This document shows positions 19,177 through 27,719 of a stretch of DNA of 64,000 nt, piece by piece. The notes under the pieces were generated by a model, which had not been told where the DNA came from, did not search any database, and worked only from the letters and a program-made list of their open reading frames with translations. Each line of letters begins with the position of its first letter. The stretch's first letter is position 1. Origin of the DNA: a gamma proteobacterium SCGC AAA076-P13 (GTDB taxonomy: Bacteria; Pseudomonadota; Gammaproteobacteria; Magnimaribacterales; D2472); the NCBI GenBank assembly GCA_000384935.1, contig ARRA01000001.1:103810-167809 (forward strand), read 5' to 3'. The translations under genes and the position numbers were made by a program.

Positions 19177-20403
19177 TTATAAATCATTTCCTGCAACATA
19201 TGCCGAAGCCCATGCCCATTGAAAATTGAATCCACCAAGGTGACCAGTGACATCAAGAACTTCACCTATAAAATATAATCCTTTTTTATTCTTAACTTCC
19301 ATAGTTTTTGAGCTGACTGAGTCTGTATTAACTCCACCTAAGGTGACCTCTGCAGTTCTATATCCTTCTGTTGAAGATGGTTTTAATATCCAATTATTTA
19401 ATATAAACCCAGTCTCCTCAATTTGATGATTTGACCACTCGCCAATTGGTTTATTTGCAAATTCTTTCCACAACAAATTTTCTAACTCAGACACCAGTGC
19501 TTTTGCCATCTTATTTGCTAAAATAGTTTTCAAGAGAAGTTTAGGATTATTAGTTTTTGCACTCTTTATATAGTCAGAAGCCAAGATTGATGGCATTAAA
19601 TTAATGCTAACAGAATCACCAAGGTTCCAATAATTCGATATTTGCAAAATAGCAGGACCACTTAACCCTCTGTGAGTAAATAACATATCCTCATTAAATG
19701 TAACCTCATTAGATGTAACTTCTATGCCATGAGATACTCCCGACAGAGTTTCACAAATATTTTTTATATAATCGCTAAACATAAATGGAACAAGGCCTGC
19801 CTGTAGATTAGTGATTTTTAATTCAAATTGTTTAGCAATATCATAACCAAATCCACTGCCTCCTAATGTGGGGACTGACAAAGCTCCTGTTGCAACAACA
19901 AGATTTCTTGAATGAACTTCAAATGATAAATTTTCAGTTTTATTTTCTATGTCTACCTTAAGATCATATGAGTTATCTGCAATATGCTTAACGCTAGTCG
20001 TATTGGCATGAGTTAATATCTTAACTTTATATTTATCACACTCTGCAACCAGCATTGCAACAATGTCCTTTGCAGAATTTACACAAAAAAGTTGTCCATG
20101 TTTTTTTTCTTCATACTCTATATCATGATCCTCAACCATGGATATGAAATCCTGAGCTGTATATTGTGAAAGTGCTGATTTACAAAAATGGTTATTTGTA
20201 GAAAGGAAATTACTAGGATTAATAAACTGATTGGTAAAATTACATCTACCACCACCAGACATTAATATTTTTTTTCCTACTTTGTTAGATTTTTCTAAAA
20301 CAAGAACTTTCCTGCCTTTTTTGGCAGCAGTTAAAGCGCAAAACAAGCCGCCAGCACCGCCACCTAAGATAACGACATCATAAGATTGCTTGATGCTATT
20401 CAT
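19177..20403 (-). CDS. BaiN/YhiN-family flavoprotein (HI0933-like)
   Basis: FAD-dependent oxidoreductase of 408 residues, often annotated NAD(P)/FAD-dependent or aminoacetone-oxidase-like. Seen: the dinucleotide fold VVILGGGAGGLFCALTAAKKGRKVLVLEK (about 10-38), the family motif GKKILMSGGGRCNFTN (about 44-58), and the C-terminal TLGGVNTDSVSSKTMEVKNKKGLYFIGEVLDVTGHLGGFNFQWAWASAYVAG. The physiological substrate of YhiN is not established. It is 13 bp downstream of rhlE on the same strand. Confidence 0.9.
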   Translation of the reverse strand: MNSIKQSYDVVILGGGAGGLFCALTAAKKGRKVLVLEKSNKVGKKILMSGGGRCNFTNQFINPSNFLSTNNHFCKSALSQYTAQDFISMVEDHDIEYEEKKHGQLFCVNSAKDIVAMLVAECDKYKVKILTHANTTSVKHIADNSYDLKVDIENKTENLSFEVHSRNLVVATGALSVPTLGGSGFGYDIAKQFELKITNLQAGLVPFMFSDYIKNICETLSGVSHGIEVTSNEVTFNEDMLFTHRGLSGPAILQISNYWNLGDSVSINLMPSILASDYIKSAKTNNPKLLLKTILANKMAKALVSELENLLWKEFANKPIGEWSNHQIEETGFILNNWILKPSSTEGYRTAEVTLGGVNTDSVSSKTMEVKNKKGLYFIGEVLDVTGHLGGFNFQWAWASAYVAGNDL

Positions 20404-20416
20404 AACTTATATTTAA

Positions 20417-21640
20417 CTAGCCCTTTCTGTTTCTTTTCCTGTTTCTAAAACCAGCTTTATTATGAAAATTCTTTTTTTGTGGTTTTTCTTTTGTTGGAAT
20501 AAGGTGCTGAGGTTCAAACCCATCGATTTCAATTCTTTCTAGCTTCTGATTCAAAAGCTTTTCAATATCTCGTAATAATCTAAACTCATCTGCGCTTACA
20601 AGAGATATTGCAGTTCCTTTGTCCCCGCCTCTGCCGGTTCTTCCAATTCTATGAATATAGTCTTTTGCAACTGTTGGTACATCAAAATTAATAACTTGTG
20701 ACATTTTTTTTATATCAATTCCACGTGCCGCAACATCAGTTGCTACAAGTATCTTAATTCTGTTATTTTTAAAGTCATCCAGTGCCTTCATCCTATTATT
20801 TTGAGTTTTATTTCCATGTATGGCTTTTGACTTTATAGAAACCTTATCCAATTGTTTTTGAAGCCTATCCGCACCATGCTTTGTTCTAGTAAAAACCAAG
20901 GCTTGATCCCATTTTTTAGTTTCAATAAGTTCGATTAAAAGTTCAGCTTTACGTGATTTGTCTACAGGGTGAACATAATGCTCTATATTCTCTCCAGTTT
21001 CACCATCAGAGGTTACAGAAATTTCTATTGCCTTGTCAGCCATCTCTCTTGCTAGAGATCTAAATGAATTTGAAAAAGTTGCTGTAAACATTAAATTTTG
21101 CCTTCTTTCAGGGAGTAAATTAGCAATTTTTTTTATGTCATGAATAAAACCCATATCAAGCATCTGATCTGCCTCATCTAACACGAACATCTCTATATTT
21201 TTAAAATTTACAGATTTCTGATTATATAAATCTAATAACCTTCCTGGAGTTGCTACGAGGACATCTACTCCCTTTCTTAATTTAAGTTGTTGATTGTGTA
21301 TCCTAGCACCACCGTAAACAGCTGTAGACCGAATACTTAAATATTTACTATATGTATTTACACTCTCCCTAACTTGCGCAGCAAGTTCTCGAGTTGGTGT
21401 CACTATCAAGGCTCTTAATTGGTGGCCCTTATAATTATTTTTAGGATTTGAAAGAATGCTTAAAATGGGCAAAACAAATGCTGCAGTTTTTCCTGTACCA
21501 GTCTGAGCGGCAGCCATTACATCGCTTTTGTTTAAAATAGCTGGTATGACATCAGCCTGTATAGGTGTCGGTTCTTTATAATTTTGATCTTGTAATGATC
21601 TTAATATGGGGTCTGATAATTTCAGATCACTAAATTTCAT
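20417..21640 (-). CDS. rhlE: DEAD-box RNA helicase RhlE
   Basis: ATP-dependent RNA helicase of 407 residues acting in RNA turnover and ribosome maturation. All core motifs are visible: Q motif (PTPIQADVIP), AAQTGTGKT, PTRELAAQ, ATPGRLLDL, VLDEADQMLDMGF, SAT-equivalent MFTATFS, ARGIDIKKMSQVINFD and HRIGRTGRGG. The C-terminus is a short Lys/Arg-rich tail, as in RhlE. A ribosome site AAAGGA is 6 nt before the ATG, and a sigma-70-like promoter lies about 30 nt upstream. Confidence 0.95.
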   Translation of the reverse strand: MKFSDLKLSDPILRSLQDQNYKEPTPIQADVIPAILNKSDVMAAAQTGTGKTAAFVLPILSILSNPKNNYKGHQLRALIVTPTRELAAQVRESVNTYSKYLSIRSTAVYGGARIHNQQLKLRKGVDVLVATPGRLLDLYNQKSVNFKNIEMFVLDEADQMLDMGFIHDIKKIANLLPERRQNLMFTATFSNSFRSLAREMADKAIEISVTSDGETGENIEHYVHPVDKSRKAELLIELIETKKWDQALVFTRTKHGADRLQKQLDKVSIKSKAIHGNKTQNNRMKALDDFKNNRIKILVATDVAARGIDIKKMSQVINFDVPTVAKDYIHRIGRTGRGGDKGTAISLVSADEFRLLRDIEKLLNQKLERIEIDGFEPQHLIPTKEKPQKKNFHNKAGFRNRKRNRKG

Positions 21641-21667
21641 CTGGTCCTTTGTTATTTATGCCCGAAG

Positions 21668-21694
21668 GTTATAGTTAAGGATGACTCGGGTCAA
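21668..21694 (-). promoter_or_regulatory. Candidate sigma-70 promoter of rhlE
   Basis: The minus strand has TTGACC and TATAAC separated by 15 nt, each one base from consensus. Start of transcription would fall about 20 nt before the rhlE ATG, just ahead of its AAAGGA site. The spacer is shorter than the optimal 17 nt. Confidence 0.4.
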
Positions 21695-21756
21695 TCTTTA
21701 TTAAAATAATCTATTGCTAATTAGTAAGATATCAGTTCAATATAAATATTGAATCT

Positions 21757-22707
21757 TTATAAAATCATACCAATAACACGGTCTATAAACCAATAGAAGC
21801 CCATACCACCTATCGAATAGCTTGCTAGAATTTTTAGATGCTTTGAAAGATTGAATCTCTTTGATAAATAAATAAAAAATAACGGGATTGGTATAAGTGC
21901 TATTTGGGCTAGCTCAATTCCGATATTAAAAAATAATAAAGATAAAAGCATTTGGTTATTCGCTATACCTATATCCATTAAAGCGCTAGCAAAACCAAGT
22001 CCATGCAATAGGCCAAAACCAAAAGCCATCATCCATGGAGTTTTCAGTTTTAAATTTGATTTACTAATCTCTAACGCTAAATAAACAATTGTTAGTGCTA
22101 TAAGTGCCTCCACGGTAGCTTGTGGTAATGAAATAATATTAAAAACAGATAAGCCAAGAGTTATGCTATGGGCAATAGTAAAAGCTGTAATTGTTTTAAT
22201 GATATTTACAAGACCGCTTATACAAAATAATAAACCGAATATAAATAAAATATGATCTAGGCCATCAAATAAATGGCCAACTCCAAGATATAAATATGCA
22301 GTTGGGTAATATTGCTCTACTAACGGGATTTCTATTTTATTTCTTTGAACGTTGATCAAACCCTCAAAAGTATCTTCTTTAAAATTTATAGTTACGAGAG
22401 CATCTGTTAAAACGCTTAGATTAATAATTTCTATAAATTTACCTTTGATTGTTTCATTACATTCAAGAGTGATTTTTTCAATAATATATTTCCCTTGAAC
22501 AAAAGGGTCTGAGCTTTTTAAGTTGCAGATATCTGGAAATATTACATCAGCCCTTTTGCCTATGTTTTTAACCGGATACATCCAAGTAGCAACATAGGTA
22601 TTTTGAAAATCATTAGACTGGTCAATAATTAAATGAGCAGGATTAAACTCATGCGACATCAGATTAAATGATGAAATTAAAAGAAAAAAAGATAGAAATC
22701 TTTTCAT
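21757..22707 (-). CDS. HupE/UreJ-family membrane protein
   Basis: A 316-residue protein with a signal peptide (about 1-18), a periplasmic beta-rich domain (about 20-125), and six membrane helices (about 133-310). The helical half contains YLGVGHLFDGLDHILFIFGLL, the conserved His/Asp cluster of the HupE/UreJ_2 family linked to nickel or cobalt permeases, and TAFTIAHSITLGLS. With no hydrogenase or urease genes nearby, the cargo is unclear. Its ATG overlaps the stop of the PPIase-like gene, and this pairing is frequent in marine gammaproteobacteria, so the two probably act together. Confidence 0.8.
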   Translation of the reverse strand: MKRFLSFFLLISSFNLMSHEFNPAHLIIDQSNDFQNTYVATWMYPVKNIGKRADVIFPDICNLKSSDPFVQGKYIIEKITLECNETIKGKFIEIINLSVLTDALVTINFKEDTFEGLINVQRNKIEIPLVEQYYPTAYLYLGVGHLFDGLDHILFIFGLLFCISGLVNIIKTITAFTIAHSITLGLSVFNIISLPQATVEALIALTIVYLALEISKSNLKLKTPWMMAFGFGLLHGLGFASALMDIGIANNQMLLSLLFFNIGIELAQIALIPIPLFFIYLSKRFNLSKHLKILASYSIGGMGFYWFIDRVIGMIL

Positions 22708-23501
22708 TAAAATTTAAGATCTGGATTAATAAAGATTGTATATTCAGATCTAATGTTATTTAAAAACCCTTTTACAGCATCCTCTCTTTTCATTTGCAAG
22801 AAATCAACTTCTACTTGTCTTAATACCTCTTCTATTTCAGGGATGTATCCTGGATTAGTGGAATTTAGATAGACAATATGATGTCCGTAGGTAGATTCAA
22901 ATGGGCCTGTCCATTGATTGAGATTGACTTCCATTAATTCTTTGCTAAAAGCCTTACCAAAATTGGTTTCTATATTTCTTAACGGTTCATTTGCAAAAGC
23001 TTTACCTAAATAAAAAGGGTCAGATTTAAAAGTACTGTTTTCTTGAAGAGCTTTAATAGCTCGCTGAGATCTATCAAGGGAGTTGTTATTTTCTGAAAAA
23101 TAATAATGTGTGAATGTAAATGAAGATTCAATAAAGTATTTTTCTTTATTATTTTCGTAATATTCTTTTAACTCATTCACAGATGGAATTTTAGGTACGG
23201 ATTCTTCTTTTAAAAATGAAATCTTTTGAGCAAGTCTCCTTTTAATAATTGTATCTTCTTGATCTAGTCCCAAGAAGAGAGCCTCTCTGTAAAGAATTTC
23301 TTCATCAATTAAATTATTGACTATTCTTGCTAGCTCATCATCTGTCGGATCTCTACCAACTTGAGATTTCCATGCGTTTATTAAACTTAGGATTTCTTGA
23401 TCTGATATAAATATACTTTTATCTTTATCAGCATTCATTGTGGTATCAACTAAATACAAACAAATACCGATAACAAAAAATATAAATACTTTGTATTTCA
23501 A
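22707..23501 (-). CDS. Parvulin-type peptidyl-prolyl isomerase-like protein
   Basis: A membrane-anchored or secreted 264-residue protein. An N-terminal hydrophobic segment (about 4-20) is followed by a SurA/PpiD-like helical region (DEELARIVNNLIDEEILYREALFLGL, about 50-85) and a PPIC-like domain (about 105-235), including FSKELMEVNLNQWTGPFESTYGHHIVYL. It would act as a periplasmic folding helper. It overlaps the HupE/UreJ gene by one base and follows the DUF3604 gene after 23 bp, suggesting a three-gene unit. Confidence 0.82.
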   Translation of the reverse strand: MKYKVFIFFVIGICLYLVDTTMNADKDKSIFISDQEILSLINAWKSQVGRDPTDDELARIVNNLIDEEILYREALFLGLDQEDTIIKRRLAQKISFLKEESVPKIPSVNELKEYYENNKEKYFIESSFTFTHYYFSENNNSLDRSQRAIKALQENSTFKSDPFYLGKAFANEPLRNIETNFGKAFSKELMEVNLNQWTGPFESTYGHHIVYLNSTNPGYIPEIEEVLRQVEVDFLQMKREDAVKGFLNNIRSEYTIFINPDLKF

Positions 23502-23524
23502 TTTATTATCTAAAGTTATTAAAT

Positions 23525-25675
23525 TTAAGTACTTAAATTAATCATTCTTACCGTTCCTCCAAGAGGAACAACATCAACATCACTAGCTGGTGGAATATAC
23601 CATATCGGTGATGACCATGCTCTTTCTTGTATAGTGTCATGTAAGTCTTCACGAGGTTTAAAACCTCTATTAATTGCATCCCATGTGCTCCACCTACAGG
23701 TAGGATTTTCCAATACTCTTGCATAATAAAAAGATTTAGTTTCGTTATCAAATTCCGGGTCTATCCAGCTTGCTTTTAATTCCGCTGAACCAACATTTCT
23801 AGTTATAGAGCAATCATTGATATTAACTTTAGCTCCATTATCTGGGCATCTATTTGTTATAGGATCAACTTGAAGACCATCAGAACAAACAACATCAAAA
23901 ACTTTTTCATGGCCTCTGCCTGAAGCATCAGACCAACCCTTTATGATCTGGACTCTTTGCAGTGGTGCACCATTTTTATCTCTTTGTGCCCAAACAATAA
24001 ACTCAGGAGCCCTATCACCATCACCCATAAGATCAGAACCCATAGTGACTCCATTTTGATAAGCTTGGCTAACGAGCATCTCAGAATTTAGATCTATGCT
24101 AGATAAGTTAAAGCCACCAAAGAAACGGACAGCAATACGTGTTCCTGTTGTTGCAAAAGTTTCTTTTCTTTTGAAAGCTTTAAATATTGAATCTCTAGTA
24201 TTTTCTTCTGCCCAAACAGCAGCCAGACCTGATGCACCCCATTGCGTGAACCCAGTATTTGCATATTCACCTTGATCTAATGAAATAGTGCTTCTTGGTT
24301 GATTAAATGCTCTCATGTAGTCATCCATTCTTTGAATATTCTCTTCAGTGAGAGGCGCGGATCCTCTGTTTTCAGGATCACCATCTAAAATACCAACCTT
24401 AGACCAGTAATTTGATTCATCAAAGGCGCCAGCACCAGTATGAGTATCAGAGGAGCCAATAAGACCAAATTTATATGGGTTACCTTGTTTAGTGAAATCT
24501 AATGTTAGTCCGTTTAAATAAGCTTCTCTAACATAACTACCAGAAGGCTTGCTGAATGTTGGCGGTCTACTGCCTACTCTAACATCCATAATTTCAAAGT
24601 CAGCCCATTCATCATCTGGTGAAAGTAAAGGATGCGTCTCTGAAGTGCCTTTGACTTGAGTAATTTCAACCAGAGGCTCATTTCGCATTCTTTTTTCAGC
24701 ATATTCACTATTAATTGGATCAGAATAAAATGTTTCCATTTCAAACATCTGCCCATTTGATCCATTAGAATTATGAGGTATTGAGACTGTATCGACACCC
24801 TTATCACGTAATTTATCTTGCCATGTCCATAAATCTTCGGGGTTAATTGAATCTATTCTTGTCCATGGCCTGATGGGAGCCTTTGAAGAATTAAAAATAA
24901 CATTTCTATGTAAATTACCACCCTCTACATTTGTTGAAGTTGTGAATTCATATCCAATAAAAGTTGTGAAATGACCAGGATCATTATGCTCATTCGCTGC
25001 TCTAGCAACATCTTCCCAAGCAGACTTATGAATTTTATAGTCAAAAGATTTTAAAGCAGCTTGAGTATTTTTTGTAAGCCAAGCTTTTAATACATTAGGA
25101 CTTAAGTCTGAATAAGTTTGAGTCACAGTTCCACCAAGAATTGTGCTAAATAATGCAGATCTTGGTCCAGCAGATTCAGCTGTTAAATTCTCTACTCTGT
25201 TTAAATCATGAAAAGGTTTGGCAAAATCTTTTTGAGAGATGTCGGTTGAAGTATCTGACCAAGCATTCAACATACCCATAAAAAAACCATGATCAGTAAC
25301 TGAATAAAAATCTAATGGTTCTCGTAATTTCATCTCATATCCCATGGGATGCATAATGCCATCTCCTTTAGCATACCTATATGCATCATTTGGAGTTGCT
25401 GTGATACCAAATATGTAGGCATCAAAAGAATGTTTAGTATGAACATGAAGATCACCATAATAGGGATTTCTATCTTTATTTGGTTTTGGTTTTGGCTTAG
25501 ATGATTTTTCTTCATCAGATGAAAAATCTATAATTTCAGTAGCACTATCTGATCTCATCATATCAAGGAGCGACATAATTGGTCTCTTGTCTCCAACAGA
25601 AGACCAGAGCCCAATAAGTAAGGCGATATAAACTACTGGAACTGCTATTAAAAGCTTTATAAAAATTGATTTCAT
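23525..25675 (-). CDS. DUF3604 protein, PHP-like metal-dependent hydrolase
   Basis: A 716-residue membrane-anchored protein. A hydrophobic helix (about 7-25) would act as signal anchor, followed by a Lys/Pro/Asp-rich linker and the DUF3604 domain. It carries metal-binding elements of the PHP superfamily: YYGDLHVHTKHSFDA, VTDHGFFMG, and GLIGSSDTHTGAG. I start at ATG 25675 because GGAGAG lies 8 nt upstream; the ATG at 25696 lies before that site. Family members have been linked to hydrolysis of ester-type bonds, but the substrate here is unknown. It heads the unit with the PPIase and HupE/UreJ genes. Confidence 0.85.
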   Translation of the reverse strand: MKSIFIKLLIAVPVVYIALLIGLWSSVGDKRPIMSLLDMMRSDSATEIIDFSSDEEKSSKPKPKPNKDRNPYYGDLHVHTKHSFDAYIFGITATPNDAYRYAKGDGIMHPMGYEMKLREPLDFYSVTDHGFFMGMLNAWSDTSTDISQKDFAKPFHDLNRVENLTAESAGPRSALFSTILGGTVTQTYSDLSPNVLKAWLTKNTQAALKSFDYKIHKSAWEDVARAANEHNDPGHFTTFIGYEFTTSTNVEGGNLHRNVIFNSSKAPIRPWTRIDSINPEDLWTWQDKLRDKGVDTVSIPHNSNGSNGQMFEMETFYSDPINSEYAEKRMRNEPLVEITQVKGTSETHPLLSPDDEWADFEIMDVRVGSRPPTFSKPSGSYVREAYLNGLTLDFTKQGNPYKFGLIGSSDTHTGAGAFDESNYWSKVGILDGDPENRGSAPLTEENIQRMDDYMRAFNQPRSTISLDQGEYANTGFTQWGASGLAAVWAEENTRDSIFKAFKRKETFATTGTRIAVRFFGGFNLSSIDLNSEMLVSQAYQNGVTMGSDLMGDGDRAPEFIVWAQRDKNGAPLQRVQIIKGWSDASGRGHEKVFDVVCSDGLQVDPITNRCPDNGAKVNINDCSITRNVGSAELKASWIDPEFDNETKSFYYARVLENPTCRWSTWDAINRGFKPREDLHDTIQERAWSSPIWYIPPASDVDVVPLGGTVRMINLST

Positions 25676-25872
25676 TGTAATTCTCTCCGTGTACATTAAT
25701 TAAATCAACTCAACTAACTATAGTCAATCTAAATGGATGCGGATTACTTTTACAAAAATCTACACTAATACTGATTATCATTGAAATCAACATCTTTCCA
25801 AAAAACTTACTAGGGGATAAAATAAGCCAAAATATACGGATATTTTCAGCCTTTAATTGCAAAAAAAAAATT

Positions 25873-25949
25873 GCGCCTGTAGCTCAGCTGGATAGAGTAC
25901 TTGGCTTCGAACCAAGGGGTCGGGAGTTCGAATCTTCCCGGGCGCGCCA
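25873..25949 (+). tRNA. tRNA-Arg (anticodon TCG)
   Basis: A 77-nt cloverleaf with encoded CCA, very similar to the tRNA-Arg at 17081 but with loop CTTCGAA (anticodon TCG, reading CGA/CGG) and one G-U pair in the acceptor stem. Both tRNAs appear to be recent copies of one ancestor. Preceded by a run of A residues. Confidence 0.97.
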
Positions 25950-25972
25950 ATTAAAAATTAGCTTTTTTAATT
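25949..25972. terminator. AT-rich hairpin between tRNA-Arg and the rhodanese gene
   Basis: A 9-bp stem AATTAAAAA/TTTTTAATT with a short loop directly follows the tRNA and ends at the stop codon of the convergent rhodanese gene. T-rich on both strands, it may terminate transcription both ways. The stem has no G-C pairs, so it is only moderately convincing. Confidence 0.45.
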
Positions 25973-26351
25973 AAGTAGTTTCTATTTCACCACCACTAGA
26001 CAGCCATTCACCAAATCCACCAATATTAAAAACATTTTTAAAACCAATATCTTCAAGAACCTTGGCGGCTAGAGCAGATCTATATCCACCTGCACAGTAA
26101 ACAAGGATAAATGAATCATCATTGATATTAATTGGATTATGTAAAGAATTGGGAGCTAGTTTGAATTCAATGACTCCTCTAGGAATGTTTACAGCACCTT
26201 TTATCAATCCATGAGTTTGAACTTCTGATTCTTCTCTTACATCGATAATGACATGGGGTTTTGTATTAATTACCTCAATGGTTTCTTCATATGACAGTCT
26301 TTGTATTTGGTTATTTGCTTCTTCAAGAAGTGAGTTCAATGAAATATTCAT
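25971..26351 (-). CDS. Rhodanese-domain protein
   Basis: A single-domain rhodanese of 126 residues, likely a cytoplasmic sulfur carrier or transferase. The fold markers are VIIDVREESEVQTHGLIKGAVNIPRGVIEF (about 35-65) and the active loop VYCAGGYRSALAA, where the Cys begins the CxxGxR motif. A helix of about 25 residues precedes the domain. It overlaps the upstream eamA gene by one base and is therefore probably its partner in one transcript. Confidence 0.9.
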   Translation of the reverse strand: MNISLNSLLEEANNQIQRLSYEETIEVINTKPHVIIDVREESEVQTHGLIKGAVNIPRGVIEFKLAPNSLHNPININDDSFILVYCAGGYRSALAAKVLEDIGFKNVFNIGGFGEWLSSGGEIETT

Positions 26352-27226
26352 TATCTTAAAATCCTTTTAGGTAATTTATTATTATTTGATGTTGCTAAAA
26401 ATATACCTATCAGAACAACAAGGCAACCAAAGACAACACTAGTAGATATTTTTTCATCAAGAAATATATAGCCCCATAAGATTCCAAAGACAGGAAGGAA
26501 ATATGCAACAATTGAAGTTTTTACAGCTCCAATTTTATCAATCAGTCTCACGTAGCCCAAGAAACCCAATCCAGTTGATATGGCACCAAGCCATACAGCA
26601 GCAATATTAGCTTCAAATGAAGGTATAGATTCTGGTAAATATATATATGATATTGGCATCATAAGCACAGCACTAAAAACAATAGACCAGCCTATTAGTA
26701 CTAACTTATTAGTTTTTGCTGAATTCTTTTGGATAAATACTGTAGACAAGGAATAAAAAGCTGCAGCAAATAAACAAGAGATACTAGATATCAAAGTAGC
26801 TGCAGAGTTTTGGGGATTTACTAAAATAATAACACCTATAAACCCAAGAATTAATCCAACAATCTGTTTAAAAGTTACACTTTCATTAATCCAAAAATAA
26901 GCAATGACCATAGTATTAAAAGCTGTAGTTGCATTTAGAATGGCTAGAATATTAGAGCTAGAGCCAAGGCTAGCATATGAGAATAATGTAAAGGGGATCA
27001 TATTATTTATAACACTAAGAATAAGAACATGTTTCCAGATCGGTGCAAGCAATGGTAGGTACTTTTTTCTAAGTAGAATCGGTAAAAAAATTAATGAAGC
27101 AATGATTAACCTTGCATTGACAAGAGCCACGGGCCCGTATTCGGGTGTAGCCACTTTAATAAACATAAAAGCACTACCCCATAGAGCTCCTAAGAAAACA
27201 AGTAATACCCAATATTTAAATTCCAT
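26351..27226 (-). CDS. EamA-family (DMT superfamily) transporter
   Basis: Inner-membrane transporter of 291 residues with ten hydrophobic helices in two EamA repeats. Repeat marks are LLVFLGALWGSAFMFIKVA at the start, NATTAFNTMVIAYFWINESVTFKQIVGLILGFIGVIILV in the first half, and AYFLPVFGILWGYIFLDEKIS in the second. Family members export amino acids or metabolites; specificity cannot be read. No Shine-Dalgarno is visible. The strong terminator of the RNA candidate (27241-27264) lies only 14 nt before the ATG, so the gene is either controlled by read-through or has a promoter hidden there. Confidence 0.88.
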   Translation of the reverse strand: MEFKYWVLLVFLGALWGSAFMFIKVATPEYGPVALVNARLIIASLIFLPILLRKKYLPLLAPIWKHVLILSVINNMIPFTLFSYASLGSSSNILAILNATTAFNTMVIAYFWINESVTFKQIVGLILGFIGVIILVNPQNSAATLISSISCLFAAAFYSLSTVFIQKNSAKTNKLVLIGWSIVFSAVLMMPISYIYLPESIPSFEANIAAVWLGAISTGLGFLGYVRLIDKIGAVKTSIVAYFLPVFGILWGYIFLDEKISTSVVFGCLVVLIGIFLATSNNNKLPKRILR

Positions 27227-27233
27227 ATCTGTA

Positions 27234-27450
27234 AATAAAAAACCCCCAAATAAATTTGGGGGTTAGTAAAAAAATCTAGTCTTTTGAATTAATTCAATTA
27301 ACTAGCCAGAAACCTAAGATTTGCCCTGTGTCAAAAGGCAGACCCTCCGTTTCCTATTGTTTTATAAATACTAATAAGATCACCTCCTTTGTCAGGGTAA
27401 TAATATGATATTTGTAAATCCCCTTAAAAAATCTACAAATAAGACACCCT
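27234..27450 (-). ncRNA. Structured RNA candidate with an extended Shine-Dalgarno segment
   Basis: About 215 nt with no plausible protein frame but clear structure. In transcript order: hairpin ATTTGTA/TACAAAT (27440-27410); a long-range pairing CCCTG plus CAAAGG (27397-27386) with CCTTTTG plus CAGGG (27338-27324); a hairpin CTAGT/ACTAG with inner TTGAA/TTCAA (27305-27276); and a 10-bp terminator AACCCCCAAA/TTTGGGGGTT with a U-rich tail. Inside the long-range helix, 27378-27389 reads AAGGAGGTGATC, complementary to the 3' end of bacterial 16S rRNA over 12 nt, yet no ATG, GTG or TTG follows at usable distance. Either a free-standing small RNA or the leader of eamA. Not matched to a family I can name with certainty. 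Confidence 0.68.
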
Positions 27451-27455
27451 CTTAA

Positions 27456-27461
27456 ATTATA
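27456..27461 (-). promoter_or_regulatory. -10 box of the structured RNA candidate
   Basis: The minus strand has a consensus TATAAT about 6 nt before the proposed RNA start near 27450. The -35 region is weak (TTTTAA-like at 16 nt spacing). Confidence 0.5.
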
Positions 27462-27503
27462 TACATAAGACTAACTATTAAAAGCTTTTTTATTAGATAA
27501 AAA

Positions 27504-27713
27504 TTAAGAAAAAAGTTCTAGCTGTCTTGAGGGGATTAATGATGAAATATCAGTGCTTTGGTATAAATGATTTTCTAGATATCTTTCAAGTTCAACTAGA
27601 TTACCTCTAAAGTACTTGTAGGCAATTGTTTTTTTTGAAGAGCTTATATCTACTGCTTCATTTAATTCACTAATAATAGAATCATTAGCATTTCTGTTAT
27701 ATGTATTATTCAT
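27504..27713 (-). CDS. SOS-regulated 69-residue protein with clamp-binding-like C-terminus
   Basis: Unrecognised small protein. I start at ATG 27713 because the LexA box and -10 box (TATAAT, 27720-27725) lie immediately upstream; the longer reading from 27746 would run through the operator. The N-terminal 25 residues are polar and Asn-rich. The middle (about 30-52, AYKYFRGNLVELERYLENHLY) is likely helical with alternating aromatic and acidic residues. The last residues are IPSRQLELFS, where QLELF (64-68) matches the QLxLF pentapeptide used by SOS polymerases and other proteins to bind the DNA polymerase sliding clamp. With LexA control, a role in replication arrest or damage tolerance is a reasonable inference; no homologue is known to me. 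Confidence 0.75.
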   Translation of the reverse strand: MNNTYNRNANDSIISELNEAVDISSSKKTIAYKYFRGNLVELERYLENHLYQSTDISSLIPSRQLELFS

Positions 27714-27719
27714 TATTAT

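Noticed and set aside
21736..21753. Palindrome TTCAATAT-AA-ATATTGAA as terminator of the HupE/UreJ gene
   Set aside because: No T-run on the minus strand and no G-C pairs; it could be a site for a protein but nothing supports that.
27378..27389. Fragment of a 16S rRNA gene on the plus strand, since the bases equal the 16S 3' tail
   Set aside because: The match stops after 12 bases and flanking sequence does not resemble rRNA. Complementarity on the minus strand is the better explanation.
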